From Tubiluchus corallicola (lineage: Eukaryota > Priapulida > Priapulimorpha > Priapulimorphida > Tubiluchidae), in assembly GCA_030141605.1 (NCBI GenBank), contig JAQGDQ010000349.1, positions 132,501 through 185,000 on the forward strand: DNA of 52,500 bases, in the 5' to 3' direction. This document shows, in pieces, positions 1-11,318 of this stretch. The notes beneath the pieces are model-generated. The model was not told the DNA's origin and did no database searches. It worked only from the letters and a program-made list of their open reading frames with translations. Within the stretch, counting starts at the first letter, position 1. The number at the start of each line of letters is the position of its first letter. A program made the position numbers and the translations under genes.

Positions 1-519
1 TACATCATTTTTGTCAACAATCCAGTCCAAAGTTAGTACACATGACGTGTTTATATGCCTTTCACCTTTAATTCATTAGATCTCTTTTAGAGGATTTTAT
101 AGAGTGATTATAACTTAACAGGTGACGAAATTGTAATGCTTTTATTAATTCTGACCTAAGCATTTTCATTTTTACAACAGAGTACTCTCTTAATAAACAT
201 TTAATATGCGTAGCCTTAAATTCGACTTAGAAAGAAGATTAAACTACATAATATTTTTTTATTTTTTCTATATAGTTTGAAAGAGCTTCCTATTAAAGTA
301 TGTAAAACATCATAATGCAGATCATCAAAAATTGTCGTCAAGCTTCTGCCTAACAAGGCAGATGGTACCGAAGCAGCACAAGAAATCTAAGTAGCTACAA
401 AATAGTTGACATTCTATGACCATATATTTCCAACGAATCTTTTTGTCTATAAGCTTTTGTGTCAGGCAGATTTACGTGTTTGATTAACATGCGGTTCAAA
501 TTTTACCACGTATATACAT

Positions 520-650
520 ACGAACAGTACAATTTTGGGCCTCACTATTGATAGTCAGTTAAAGTTTAAATAGTATGTTAATCGAATTGATAGGCACAAA
601 TGGCTGAATATAAAAAGATTGTGTTGGAAACACAAGAATCTATAGTTTAT
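520..650 (+). mobile_element. Non-LTR retrotransposon (LINE) fragment, reverse-transcriptase C-terminal part
   Basis: One plus-strand frame reads TILGLTIDSQLKFK, then a stop, then YVNRI. This matches the LGxTID..L.F stretch that follows the catalytic domain in many LINE reverse transcriptases. A second, clearly related copy lies at 2285-2470 on the same strand, alignable over about 130 bases. Both copies have stop codons and run into a GA-type microsatellite. This is a decayed fossil fragment. Confidence 0.65.
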
Positions 651-657
651 AGTTTAG

Positions 658-789
<132 letters not shown>

Positions 790-919
790 CGAAAAATTAC
801 AAAATATATAAATTACAGACAATTATGCGATGAACACAAATTCATCTAAATTACTACTATAAGAAAAATAAAATTAGGTCAGGAATATAAATGTATAATA
901 CAATATTTACAATATTAGC

Positions 920-2330
920 CAGAAGCACATTAAAACTTAAAAAATTAAAAATACAAAAACCCGGATGATACGCCTCGACGACAACATAGCATCGCTATTC
1001 TAAACTGCTATTATTGGTTTACTTAAACTACATTGGGGCGTACCAGCTAGACTATATTATGCATTTTCTTAAAAGAACGTTAAACTATATTACATTGTTT
1101 TGCACAAACAAAGCTCTTGCATAATAAAGTGGAACGTCTAACAGTTTTCACAATGACATGTTATACGAAACCTTCAATTTTCTCATGTTATACATGTTGT
1201 AATGACGCCAAGCAGCTATGCCATAAAAAGAAGTGCAATACGTTCAAAATAATTGCAGTTTAACGTTAAAAAACAGTTTAAAAATTTTAAAATGAGCTTA
1301 TTAACTTGACACAAGAGCAGTGACCGTTGTCGCAATATACCAGTATCAGTCCTTATTGTTTTCGTGATAATATGTCCTATGTATTTTTCTCCTTTAAATT
1401 TAGAAAGGGTCGACCCACTTAAGTACACATTTACCAAAATCAATGCTGATCATAATTTTAAAGCCCACAGAAATCAATTTGGTTTTATCCTTGTTACTAA
1501 CAATATTATGGTTAAAAGCATAATGAATATGAATATCAAGTAGCGTTTGGAGGGCAGGTATCGATTGATACATTAGGTACAAGTCATTAGCATACATCAG
1601 GTGGTTGATTTAAAAATTTCCAATAGTAGATCCTAATTGAGAATTGGTTAAGTTAAGACTAAGTTTTTTAAAATATTGGTTAAACAGTATTGGGGATAAC
1701 GAGCTGACTTGCCTAACACCATTACCTATTTTAAACAAATTAGAGCGATACTTTCCCCACCTTACCTACACCAAGTGTTTAGAGTAATAAAAACACATCA
1801 CACGTGTAATAATTTTGGGAAAACTAGAATCGAGAAGTTTCTAAAATTTTTATGACAATAGATCCAGCCAAATGGCATTAACGCATCGATGAAAACAATG
1901 TGTACAAAATTCTGTCTATCAATTTAGCAGTCAAGTAGTCAAACTTCCTTAAGTGTTGTCACGTATAGTTCGGTCCCTAAGTTTTTCGTAAAGCCAAATT
2001 GGTTAGGCGTAATAGAAAACTCGTTATCATACCTGTTGATAATGGTAATAAGCAATTCTAGAATTTTGCTGGTTACAGGTGAAAGCGCAATTGGATGGTA
2101 ATTGCCTTTGTCAGCAATGTCTTCGTCTACTTTATTCACCAAAGGCACTAAAACTTATAACATGAGATTCGTTGGTAAAAAACCATGGCTGACGCAGGCT
2201 GAGAATTAAATAACAAGTGAATGCTTACAAGTGGCGATGAATATTTTAACCTACTATCGCTAATGAGGTGTAAAACTGTACTGTGATTTAGGAACAGTGC
2301 AGTTTTAGGCTTCACTATTGATAATATGAC
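920..2330 (-). mobile_element. Degenerate LINE with reverse-transcriptase domain
   Basis: Reading the minus strand from high to low coordinates gives the usual order of LINE RT motifs, spread over shifting frames. There is a GNYHPIALSPVTSKILE block (consensus NYRPISL..v.SKilE) near 2100, and a QFGF block near 2010. A FIDA block lies near 1880, then GNGVRQVSSLSPILFNQYF near 1700 and LMYANDLYLMYQS near 1580. The thumb-like KYIGHIITK region is near 1380 and RKLKVSYNM near 1170. The catalytic YADD box reads YAND and there are several stops and frameshifts, so the copy is dead. The 5' ORF and endonuclease are not recognisable here. The 3' boundary is approximate. Confidence 0.88.
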
Positions 2331-2470
2331 AAAATTTAAACAGCAAGTTAATCGAACACGTGTAAGTCTGCCTGGCACAAATGACTAAATATAAAAAGAT
2401 GGCGTTAAACACAGTCACTTGCAGCATACCCGTTACTCTATCATAACTAATTGTGTCTTTTTACATGTTT
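2285..2470 (+). mobile_element. LINE fragment, second copy of the 520-650 family
   Basis: This aligns with 520-650, for example GCAGTTTTAGGCTTCACTATTG here against CAATTTTGGGCCTCACTATTG there, and further on AATATAAAAAGATGGCGTT against AATATAAAAAGATTGTGTT. It is in opposite orientation to the RT remnant that ends just upstream. The copy is broken and non-coding. Confidence 0.6.
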
Positions 2471-2476
2471 TTGGAT

Positions 2477-2498
2477 GAGAGAGAGAGAGAAAGAGAGA

Positions 2499-2577
<79 letters not shown>
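2477..2577. repeat. Compound (GA)n/(GT)n microsatellite
   Basis: A short GA run (2477-2497) passes into about 39 GT units. It sits directly after the LINE fragment, as the GA run at 665 does after its sister copy. Confidence 0.97.
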
Positions 2578-2579
<2 letters not shown>

Positions 2580-2639
2580 ATTATTTAGTTTTTAGTCAAT
2601 GACATTATACTTTATATAACAGTCACTATTGTTCTGCGA

Positions 2640-2860
2640 GCGACAATACTATTGTACTGTGGCGCTACTTTAGTGTTACTTAATTATAAAAGGTAAAGAT
2701 ATGAAGTATTTATGTACTGCGTCTGGGTGAGTATGTATATATGAAAATCTATTCTATTTTTTGTAATATTCTGTGTAACTGAATGTTTAAATTTTTTATA
2801 TTGCTATGTACTTTTAAAGATACGACGTAAATTCTATGTAAAAAAATAATAAATATGAAA
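2640..2860 (+). mobile_element. LINE-like 3' tail, dispersed copy
   Basis: Positions about 2695-2860 match about 48840-49000. Shared words include TATTTATGT, GTCTGGGTGAGTATGTATATAT (GTCTGAGTGGGTATGTATGTATATAT in the other copy) and TGCTATGTACTTTTAAA, followed by an A-rich end. Together with 2285-2470 it may be the 3' half of one plus-strand element split by the microsatellite. Confidence 0.6.
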
Positions 2861-3004
2861 GATGAAGTCTTTTTATACGAATCTGATTAGCAAGACCAGC
2901 AGGTGCCATAATTAGAAAGTGAAATGCATGGATACGGGTCCAGAAAAGCAGAATTCTTCTTACACAGATTTGCAACTAATAGTAAGTTTCTATTGATGTA
3001 CTGG

Positions 3005-3075
3005 TCAAGGCGCAGTGGTAAAGAACTCCACATTTTTGCAAGCAAAACTAAAGCTTTGTGAGATCAAAACTGAAG
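3005..3075 (+). repeat. tRNA-like SINE remnant
   Basis: AGGCGCAGTGGTAAAG resembles a tRNA box A (TRGCNNAGYNGG). GTGAGATCAAAACT about 45 bases later is a weak box B. There is no cloverleaf and the tail is unclear, so this is a decayed tRNA-derived SINE at best. Confidence 0.3.
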
Positions 3076-3192
3076 TTAAATTAGCCCATTATTGTAACTC
3101 TCTTTTTTAACTTATCTCGGGTCCTTTAACTCTTTGACACTACCCTGCATCATCAAATTCTAAATAATTTAGTACATAAACGGCTACAAAAA

Positions 3193-3354
3193 TCAACACT
3201 TACGCTTGACACGGTGACTGCCATGATACACATTAACTTCGGCAAACTGCATTAAAGCCATTAAGGCCGCCACAGTATAACCACGCAGGCAGACAATTAT
3301 TATAATTATTACAGCGCAGGTATGAAAATGCAACATATTACCTGGAAAATTAAT
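3193..3354 (-). CDS. Candidate short exon with a transmembrane-like segment
   Basis: On the minus strand an acceptor-like ATTAATTTTCCAG at 3355 precedes an open stretch, and the stretch ends near a GTAAGT donor at about 3200. It would encode a hydrophobic AVIIIIIVCLRG helix, then a basic YHGSHRVKR end. The frame also stays open upstream to an ATG at 3399. I recognise no family, and isoleucine runs arise easily in AT-rich DNA. Treat this as a hypothesis. Confidence 0.2.
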   Translation of the reverse strand: MNFPGNMLHFHTCAVIIIIIVCLRGYTVAALMALMQFAEVNVYHGSHRVKRKC

Positions 3355-3924
3355 GAAGTATGAACGTGGATGCAACGCCATGGGATGTTTACTTGGCATT
3401 AAGGTAATGTACGTTGTGTTATAAATAGCAATTACTCGAGGGTTATTGGAAAATATGACGACTGTAGTTCACGTTTGACAATACCTAATGTTGCTGCCTG
3501 ACGTTTGATACTGTTATGCCTATTGTAGGTTTTCTCGCAGTGAAAACAATATGAATTAATTCTGAACATCGTTTTACGGCTTCATTACGTCATTCCATTT
3601 TAAGCACTAATGTTTTTTTTTAATCACGATTCATTTTAAATTTTCAGATTATCTCCATATTTTTTTTCTATCACTGTGTGGGACAATCTAACAAGCCCTG
3701 CTTCTTGATTGCCCACAACACATTTACCTTCGTGCATAAGTGAACCGTGTTTGAGGCTTTTTCTGTGCAGTAATTCTTTTTTGTATTATATCCATTGTAG
3801 GCCCTTTCACTAGATATTGTATAATCATTGTAAATGTGTAAGGTGAAATAAATGACTTAAAATGACTTATGACGGCTAAAGTTTCACAAATCCCCACGCA
3901 CAAGAAATTAGTTCGTGATGAGTC

Positions 3925-4000
3925 GGATTAGGGTAAGGGTTATGATTACGAATAAGGTTTGGATTAGGGTTAGAGTTAGGATTACGGTTAGTATTAGGGT
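3925..4000 (+). repeat. Degenerate interstitial telomere-like tract
   Basis: About a dozen variants of GATTAGGGT, GGTTAGAGTTAG and GATTACGGTTAG occur in one orientation. They are diverged derivatives of the animal telomere hexamer TTAGGG. The tract is internal and decayed, so it marks an old insertion, repair event or fusion and not a chromosome end. Confidence 0.75.
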
Positions 4001-4722
4001 ATTTAAATTATGTGGTGAATTGTACATTCCTTCCCATTTTACTTTTCAGCATACAAAGTATGTAGACAGCACTGCCTGCAGAAGTACTGCACAGATGCCA
4101 AAAAAGACAAAATCGAATAAGAAAAACTCAACTTTAAAATGGCGCCTTTGAATTCATAAACTAGGCTACTACGATGATTTAAAGACCTTTAAACTGCATG
4201 TGGTAATCAAGACGTTTCGATTGTTTCCTAATTACTATAATAGCTTTATACATAAATTAAGATAAACGTTAATATTTAGGCCCTATTACTGAGTTGCTCC
4301 ATTATTTTCGGCTCCATTGCTTTCGCTGCATTCATACATAGTAGTAAGCTAGCTTCAGCATTGTGTATTATAAATTTAAGTGATTCGCTTTGTCATTCAG
4401 ATGTGGTCGTTCTTTTACTTTGTTAGGATTCGGTATCTCGTTTCTATCAGTTGGGATTAAGGGATCTTTGTTAAGCAAACGTGGAACTTAAAAATGTTGC
4501 CACAATTCAACGTGAAACACGAAAACCATCAGTTCCTTGCGATTTAATTAACTGAGTCCCGCTAAGTGTGCCTAGGCGGATGTCAGGTGATCCAATCCTA
4601 GCTCTTAAATTAATTCTTCTGAAAAGAAGCTGTCGTTACTACCTGGGTCTAAGAAGCAGTAGGCAACACGGCTATTATCAACGTTATCACTGTGAAAGAT
4701 CTTGCATTTAAAACTGAAGTAA

Positions 4723-5169
4723 TTTTTGGAGGGAGCTTATTATATTATTAACACATAAACAGGATATCGCACTAAAAAAGGATACAAAGACGTGGAAAAA
4801 ACACAGAAGCACAACAGTGAAGAACACAAGGGAGAAACACAGGAGTACAAAAATAAACCACCAGCAACAGTCAAAAAACAGAAAAGGACACAACAAAAAC
4901 CATTCTTAAAGCATGAGAGAGCTCTGCTGAGACTTGTCTTCTTTAACATAAAAAAAACGTAATGCCCTTTATCGTCTCAAAGGTTATATTTTTTTATGTT
5001 AAAGAAACCATTCCGTTTCTCTCCCCCTTCTGTGCCTGTGGCTGGTGATTTTTTACTTCTGCGTTTCTCCAGTGTATTTTTATTTTTTATTATCTGTGTT
5101 TCTGTGTTTTTCTACGTGTTTCTATTCTTTTCGTATGTTAATAATATAAACAAAGAACTCCCCCAAACA
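4723..5169. mobile_element. Foldback (long inverted-repeat) element
   Basis: Nearly the whole segment is an imperfect palindrome with arms of about 200 bases and a loop of about 30 bases (4960-4989). The left arm begins TTTTTGGAGGGAGCTTATTATATTATTAACA. The reverse complement of the right arm begins GTTTGGGGGAGTTCTTTG and continues TTTATATTATTAACA. The inner ends TCTTCTTTAACATAAAAAA and GTTTCTTTAACATAAAAAA also match. The arms have diverged by substitutions and small indels. It has no transposase and resembles a MITE or foldback transposon. Confidence 0.75.
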
Positions 5170-5209
5170 ACCAGTTCCATGGGCGCCGCTAGAGTTTAAA
5201 AAATTTGAC

Positions 5210-8200
5210 TAACAAGCAGCTAGGGATCTGGGGTATTTTCCCATCAGACACAGCTAAACGGCAGAACGCCTCGGCCACACATGCATTTTGCTGCATTTTA
5301 GACTATTTTGCTGTTGCTAGAATCTATTTTCTCAGGCAAGTTCATTAGTTTAAAACTCATTATTGTCCAGAAAAAACAAGAGTTTATGTGTTTTTTGGTT
5401 TACTGTTAAAAAATTTATTTAGCCATAAATTTTTTTTTATTTAAGAAATTCTGTGGACGCACGTGCGTCAGTGTGTCCGTCTGCCGGCGCCCGTGACCAG
5501 TTCTGTGGTTTTAGTAATTCCTCGTGATTTTTTCTCTCTTGTTGTCACTTTTTGTTAGGCTGAAGAAAAACTACAGTGGCAGTTTGAAGCTTTGTGTTCT
5601 TTCTTTCTTCTTTACTTATTTTTAATTGTGGGATTTTTCATTCATAATTAATTAATTACAGCTTACGGATTTCGCTGTTTAAATTTTATAAAGTTAGGAA
5701 GAACTTGAGCTAAAGATAAAAATAAAAAAAATATAAATGTGTAATCTTCAGTGCATTTCGTTTAGTCATACGCAGTAAAGAAAATACATTGTCATACTGA
5801 ATACATACCCAATAAATAAACACACAACAACTGCAAGTGCACGATATATAAGAACACATTTCTATGTTTGTTGTTTATGTTTGTACTGTGTAAGGTATTC
5901 TGATAGTAATTGTTGTTATTGACACTTGTGGGTGCCCTGTAATGTGAATGATAATTGCATATTGTTATTTCCTGTTATTGACTGCCAGGATTTTGTCTAT
6001 CGTGTTAACTGTTCATGCAGGTTATATTAGTGTTAAGGGTGTTGATGCTTACACACGTACTCGTTGTATTGTGTGACGTTCTTTTCTCTATTATTATTGA
6101 TATTTTGCTATTACCATTGTATATGCGGGCTGTATTTGAGGGTTGCTCAAAATGTATATTTGTTGCTGTTCAGGTCAACTGTGTACGTTATATTGGTTAG
6201 TTGCATGGAAGCAGAAGAATGTATGTTGCAATATACCATTGTGTGATGAACCTATATACAATACTAACATTTGCATTATCTTAAGTTACTAATTTATTAA
6301 AATTTAAATATTGTTTTTTAATTACTAACATGGTTATTATACAGTCGTATTAATTGTAAATTACATAGACCTCTTCACAAACCGTGAGTTATTCAACTTC
6401 TAAACAAGGGTGTACATTAAATCATATTCTTAAATCTTAATCTTAATCTAACTCTTAATCTTAATCTTACGTGATGCTACTTGTATAGGCCGTGAGCGGG
6501 TGTCTGCTTCGAATCATAAACAACTAACTAATGCATTACAAAGTGAATGGTACAAACGTAGTTAGAGTTTCCTCGGGCTTAGTTCATTTACGTAATAAGA
6601 TACTCAAACGTATAATGATGACAATTACATCCGTGCATCAAAACAGCCCACAATGCATCAGCGTAATTATGAGGCCGTGTGAAATAATAAAGAAACGGAG
6701 CTGTGTGAACTACGTTGCTCACTTCACCTGTGTCCATCATTCACAGCATTGGCCAGAGAGCAATAGCGCCTGTCTTCATAATTACCTGGTTTCCACGAGT
6801 GGCATTATTCATCGTCTAAACGCACAATAGGAGCGTTTGAATAATAGCTCAAGTGCCAAGACATAATCCCCATAGAGGGAAACTATTACAAAAGTAAATT
6901 ATTACATATTGGTATTGCGAAATAATTAATTCCCAAATGACTAGACTACCTAAGTCTATGATAAATGATGAAAACTGCAATGGCAAATTTCATTATAGTA
7001 ATTATAATACCTTACATTGTCAAAGCAAAATCGGACCCATTCTTAAACTGTAGGTCAAAACAATCTTCTCTTTAAAATATTGAAAGGAAACGTACTATTT
7101 TTTTTTCAAAAATGACTTACGTGAAAGAATTATATTACCACACAAACACAATTTCACGTTCGCGCCTCTAGTTCTTCGCTGTTACATGCATTTCGCCATT
7201 CGCTAGTTAGATGGCACTAGCGTCTGCCTTTCGGAAACGCATTGCACAAGAAACAGGATCTTTGCCGCTTAATTCAGATGTATTAGTTTGTGACGGACTA
7301 CACACGTTTTACAGCTCATGCGTGAGTACAGCTTTAAATTTGAAATTTGAATTTTTATCTTAAAACTTGCCTAGCCTTAGTACAACACGCAGAATATCTT
7401 ACAGTAGCACTGTACTTCAATTTTCTCTTTTGCAAATGCGTGCAACACGGTCGTAGAATATTTTTGCTATTAAAAATTATGTTCATTTGTGGTGTCATCA
7501 ATAGTTTGGCTCGACCGCCGTTAATTAAGTTTTTGTCTATTATTTAACTATCAGAAATGTTTTTGCAGTATTATTGGTGTTAAAATGTACACTCTTTATC
7601 AGACTTGAAAATGGTATAGTTAGTATATGTAGAATCATCCTGTCTTCCTTTAAGATCATTGGACTATAATGTGCTTAAGGATTAAGCAAATGTTCACAGA
7701 ACCGTTTTGAAAAAACGACAAACAAAAGTGGTGATAGAATATTGCGGGTAAGTTTACTCGACAATGCTATGTTTACTTCTCTTTGCTATGTTATTCTTTT
7801 ATCCAAAAATGTTTTGCTTCTGTATATGTATATATAGCTCAGTCATGTTTTAGTAAAATGGAAATACTCTGTAACTCAACTACTACTAATACTCTGTAAC
7901 ACAGCTACTCTGCAATACTCAACCTGATAAGTGCTTCCTCGTGTAACTCTGTTAACGCAAGATATTCTGGGTGGCTTCACCTGCGTATCGGCCATAAAGA
8001 TAAACATACATTGTTAAAGACTACTACTTCATGATGCAAAAAGTAAAAAAAAATCATGTTTGAGTGGCTTTATTACGTTTTATCTGTAAGAAAAATCATA
8101 ACAAAATATAACAAACTAATTTGAGCAAAAAAGAAACAAAGAAATTAATAATAAAGTGAGACTGAATAATCAAAATAAACTTACAGCATGCCTCTACTAC

Positions 8201-9897
8201 TCTTGACAAATAAATGGTTTACCTGCGACAAACAACAACAACCTTCTTAGCCAAGAACAGACTGCCAACAGACCAGGTAAACTAGCTCTGTCAGTAGAGC
8301 AATGTCAAAAAGAAACAAGACAAGACATACATACGAATGCAGTTTAAAAAGACAGTATAGGGCTTTACAGAATGAGCGAAGACTAAAGTAATAAAATAAC
8401 GTAAAATCCTTCACACACATTATCTAAAAAAATAAATTCTTCGAATGCCTAGTGGTCACGCTCCAGGCCATGATGATCAAGACGATATAAAAATTCTGCT
8501 GCAATGACGGTAATAGTAGTTATCAGATTACAGTTGCCATGGTACCCAAATTGTGATGAAAATTTAGTACGCATTGTTTCCCTCACAATGAGTAAATGGC
8601 AAAGTTCTGTATTTACATGAACGAGAATGGAGAAAAGAACAAAAATGACAACACTGTGGAATGAACGGCTGTATGGGATTATTCGCAAGCCTAAAAACGA
8701 AGAAACGCAAAAAGAAAGTATTTAATTATAACTTTTGCTTTACAATCTATTGTTGTGCTGAAATGCTCTGTGCCTTTTTAAATGCTTATCACACATGTGA
8801 CAGACGTTTCTATTTGTGTACAAAAAACAGATGTAGTGCACATGATACTAGATACCTAATACGGTGGGTAATTTCTTGTTAGCTAATTAGCAATTTAGCA
8901 TGGCAATGCAAACGTCAGATTATTACAAAATTTAATCATGATATCGTAGCTCATATGCAATCCCGTAAATCCTCAAATACTACAAAATAAAATTTTCATT
9001 ATTTTATGTCAAGCAGGAAATGTTTATTCAGCAAAAAGAGGAATGAGAAATCTCTTTGACGAGCGTTGAGATGGCAGACTCTGTTAAAGCATATCAGTGA
9101 TTTTCACTCAGAACACCTCTAAATGTCACAAAGGTCAAAACGCGTAGTATTGAGTGGTGCTTTTGATTCTTGAACATAAATACGCGAAACACTGTATATT
9201 TCCCATCAAAGTCCAACGGTGCAAATTCAAACGCCAAAATGTGAACACGATATAGAATTGTCCTAGGACCTAGAATGTTTAGTTAACATTTTTTGCCGCT
9301 TGATATTACACAAGAAGTACCAAAAAAGCCACCAAAAACTGATTATTACTACCGTGTTTTGACAAAAAAGATAATTTAGTGACGTTTGCTTTTAAATAGA
9401 ACTACTTTGCTTAAAGCAACACCACATCTGCAGGACAATTGAACTTGTCAAATCTGTATAGTCTATAATAATTGATATGTTACTATTGTTAATCATTCTA
9501 GTGAACGTATCAGTGTGGCAAAGCCTTATATAGGCACTAATTTCGGAGAAAGTATGTGCGTCCTTGAGTTATGTCTGATTTGCATACTTAGGAAAGTAAG
9601 ATTTCTGCAAATATAAGATCTCAGTGAAAATATGACGGTCTTTCAAGAAGCATGTTCTCATGTTCTAACCGCTGTCCTTCAAAAAACCTTTCTTAACGTA
9701 GATTTTTGTGGCGGAACCATTTTGCGTGCAGCCTACATCATTTTATAAGTTATTCTTAACAAGGTACAAGGGTGATTGTAAGGACTTACTGCTCATAACA
9801 GTTTCCTAGGCAATTCAAAGTAAACAAAACAAAAATCAGAACTAAACGGAAAAATCCAAGATTATCACGCCGTATCATCATCATAATCACCACTATT

Positions 9898-9928
<31 letters not shown>

Positions 9929-10666
9929 CCAGCATCATCATCACCACAGCTGATAAATGACTGACACATTATACAAGGCTCTAAACGAATTACAGAAATT
10001 ATTTAGTAAGTGTCACTATTTTGCTGAATAAAGTTAAGGTCTCTGATTAGGATTATATTGACATAGATAGTCCTTCGATGTCTGCCTTGAGAAGATTTCG
10101 TGTACAGTTTGCATCATACAGAATAATATAAACGCTTGCTACCCTATATTGTGGCTAGTATGCTCGCCCATTAGACAATTACATTCAACATTTGCTGAAA
10201 AACATTTTTCAGAATTCAATTTATTTTCTATGTTTCCCTGAATGCAGACATCTATGAACATGGGAATAGCGGAATATAATGAACGTTCTATACAGTTCAA
10301 TTATCAGAATATCCAATTACTTTTTATTTATAATCGTAAATGGCAACCTTGGAAGATTGATTAATTAATATTATAAGATATTGAGCAGTGGTATCAAATG
10401 TCATAAACAAAATGTTAAATTTACACTAGTTTGGAAAATTCATGTGCAAACATGAACAACATTCGACAATTTTTATCAGAGTTACTTGAAGTTTTGGAGA
10501 GTTTCTTCGAAGACTGTAAACCAAAACAAAAATGATTAGCTATAAAATCAAAAATAATTACAGATTTACTGACTCACTAACTTACACAACTTAATAACTG
10601 CTGCATTTAGAAATATTAAAGAATTTAAAAGCATCATAAACTAACAATGAAGCAATAAGAGGTAAT
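5210..10666. other. Gene-poor AT-rich stretch
   Basis: I find no convincing gene in these 5.4 kb. Open frames are short, mostly hydrophobic or basic AT-derived peptides. Small features are a TCTTAA-type hexamer tract (about 6421-6470), a two-copy ACTCTGTAAC repeat (about 7864-7915) and the ATC repeat at 9876-9956. Confidence 0.6.
9876..9956. repeat. (ATC)n trinucleotide repeat
   Basis: An interrupted CAT/CAC trinucleotide run of about 80 bases. Confidence 0.93.
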
Positions 10667-10813
10667 GGCGTTTTCAGTCGTAGAGACTTCTCTCGTACTT
10701 GTTGCGCAACTTCTCTAGGAGAGAAATTGCCAAAACGTTCACACATTATAACTTTACACTTAGAGAGAAGTTGGGCAACAAGTCACCAGAGAAATCTGTA
10801 CGTCTGAACGCGC
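10667..10813. mobile_element. Small inverted-repeat (MITE-like) element
   Basis: The two ends are inverted copies of about 55 bases. The left reads GGCGTTTTCAGTCGTAGAGA, then TTCTCTCGTACTTGTTGCGC and AACTTCTCT. The reverse complement of the right reads AGCGCGTTCAGACGTACAGA, then TTTCTCTGGTGACTTGTTGC and CCAACTTCTCT. The core is about 30 bases. No clear target-site duplication is visible. Confidence 0.75.
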
Positions 10814-11318
10814 TATAAGATTATTATATTTTTTCGAATTATTTTGCTCTTTACAAAAATTAGGTTGCATTAGATTGCTTGGTTATAATATATTTTAGAA
10901 TGTTTTAGCGTGATAAGTAAATTGACATTTAACATTTTTATTTGACATGCAATCCTCAATAAAGTAATTGTCAGAGAAACAGCTCCATACGTCAAAAGCG
11001 TTTGTCGATAATTCAGCATAATTTTATATTTACTTCTACTTAAACATTTTAAAATACCTTGCGCAAACATCAGAAAAAGTGTAAAAGGAATCCCAACGTT
11101 GTAAACACAGTGCATAAGCTAGTCTATACAATGCCCATACGCAAGTAGTGCCACGAGCAGAAATTCTGGCAGAGTCCACCAATCAGCTGACAGTTTGGAA
11201 AAGTAACAACTGCAGCTGTGATACTGTCATGCAGTACCGACTTGAAGATGTTGGTACATTTGATGTATCAATCCATGTAGGCATCAGTGAGACCTTAATG
11301 GAAGTTTGTCTATCAGAG

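Noticed and set aside
6531-6830. A 99-residue plus-strand frame
   Set aside because: No recognisable domain, no promoter or poly(A) support, and composition like the surrounding AT-rich DNA.
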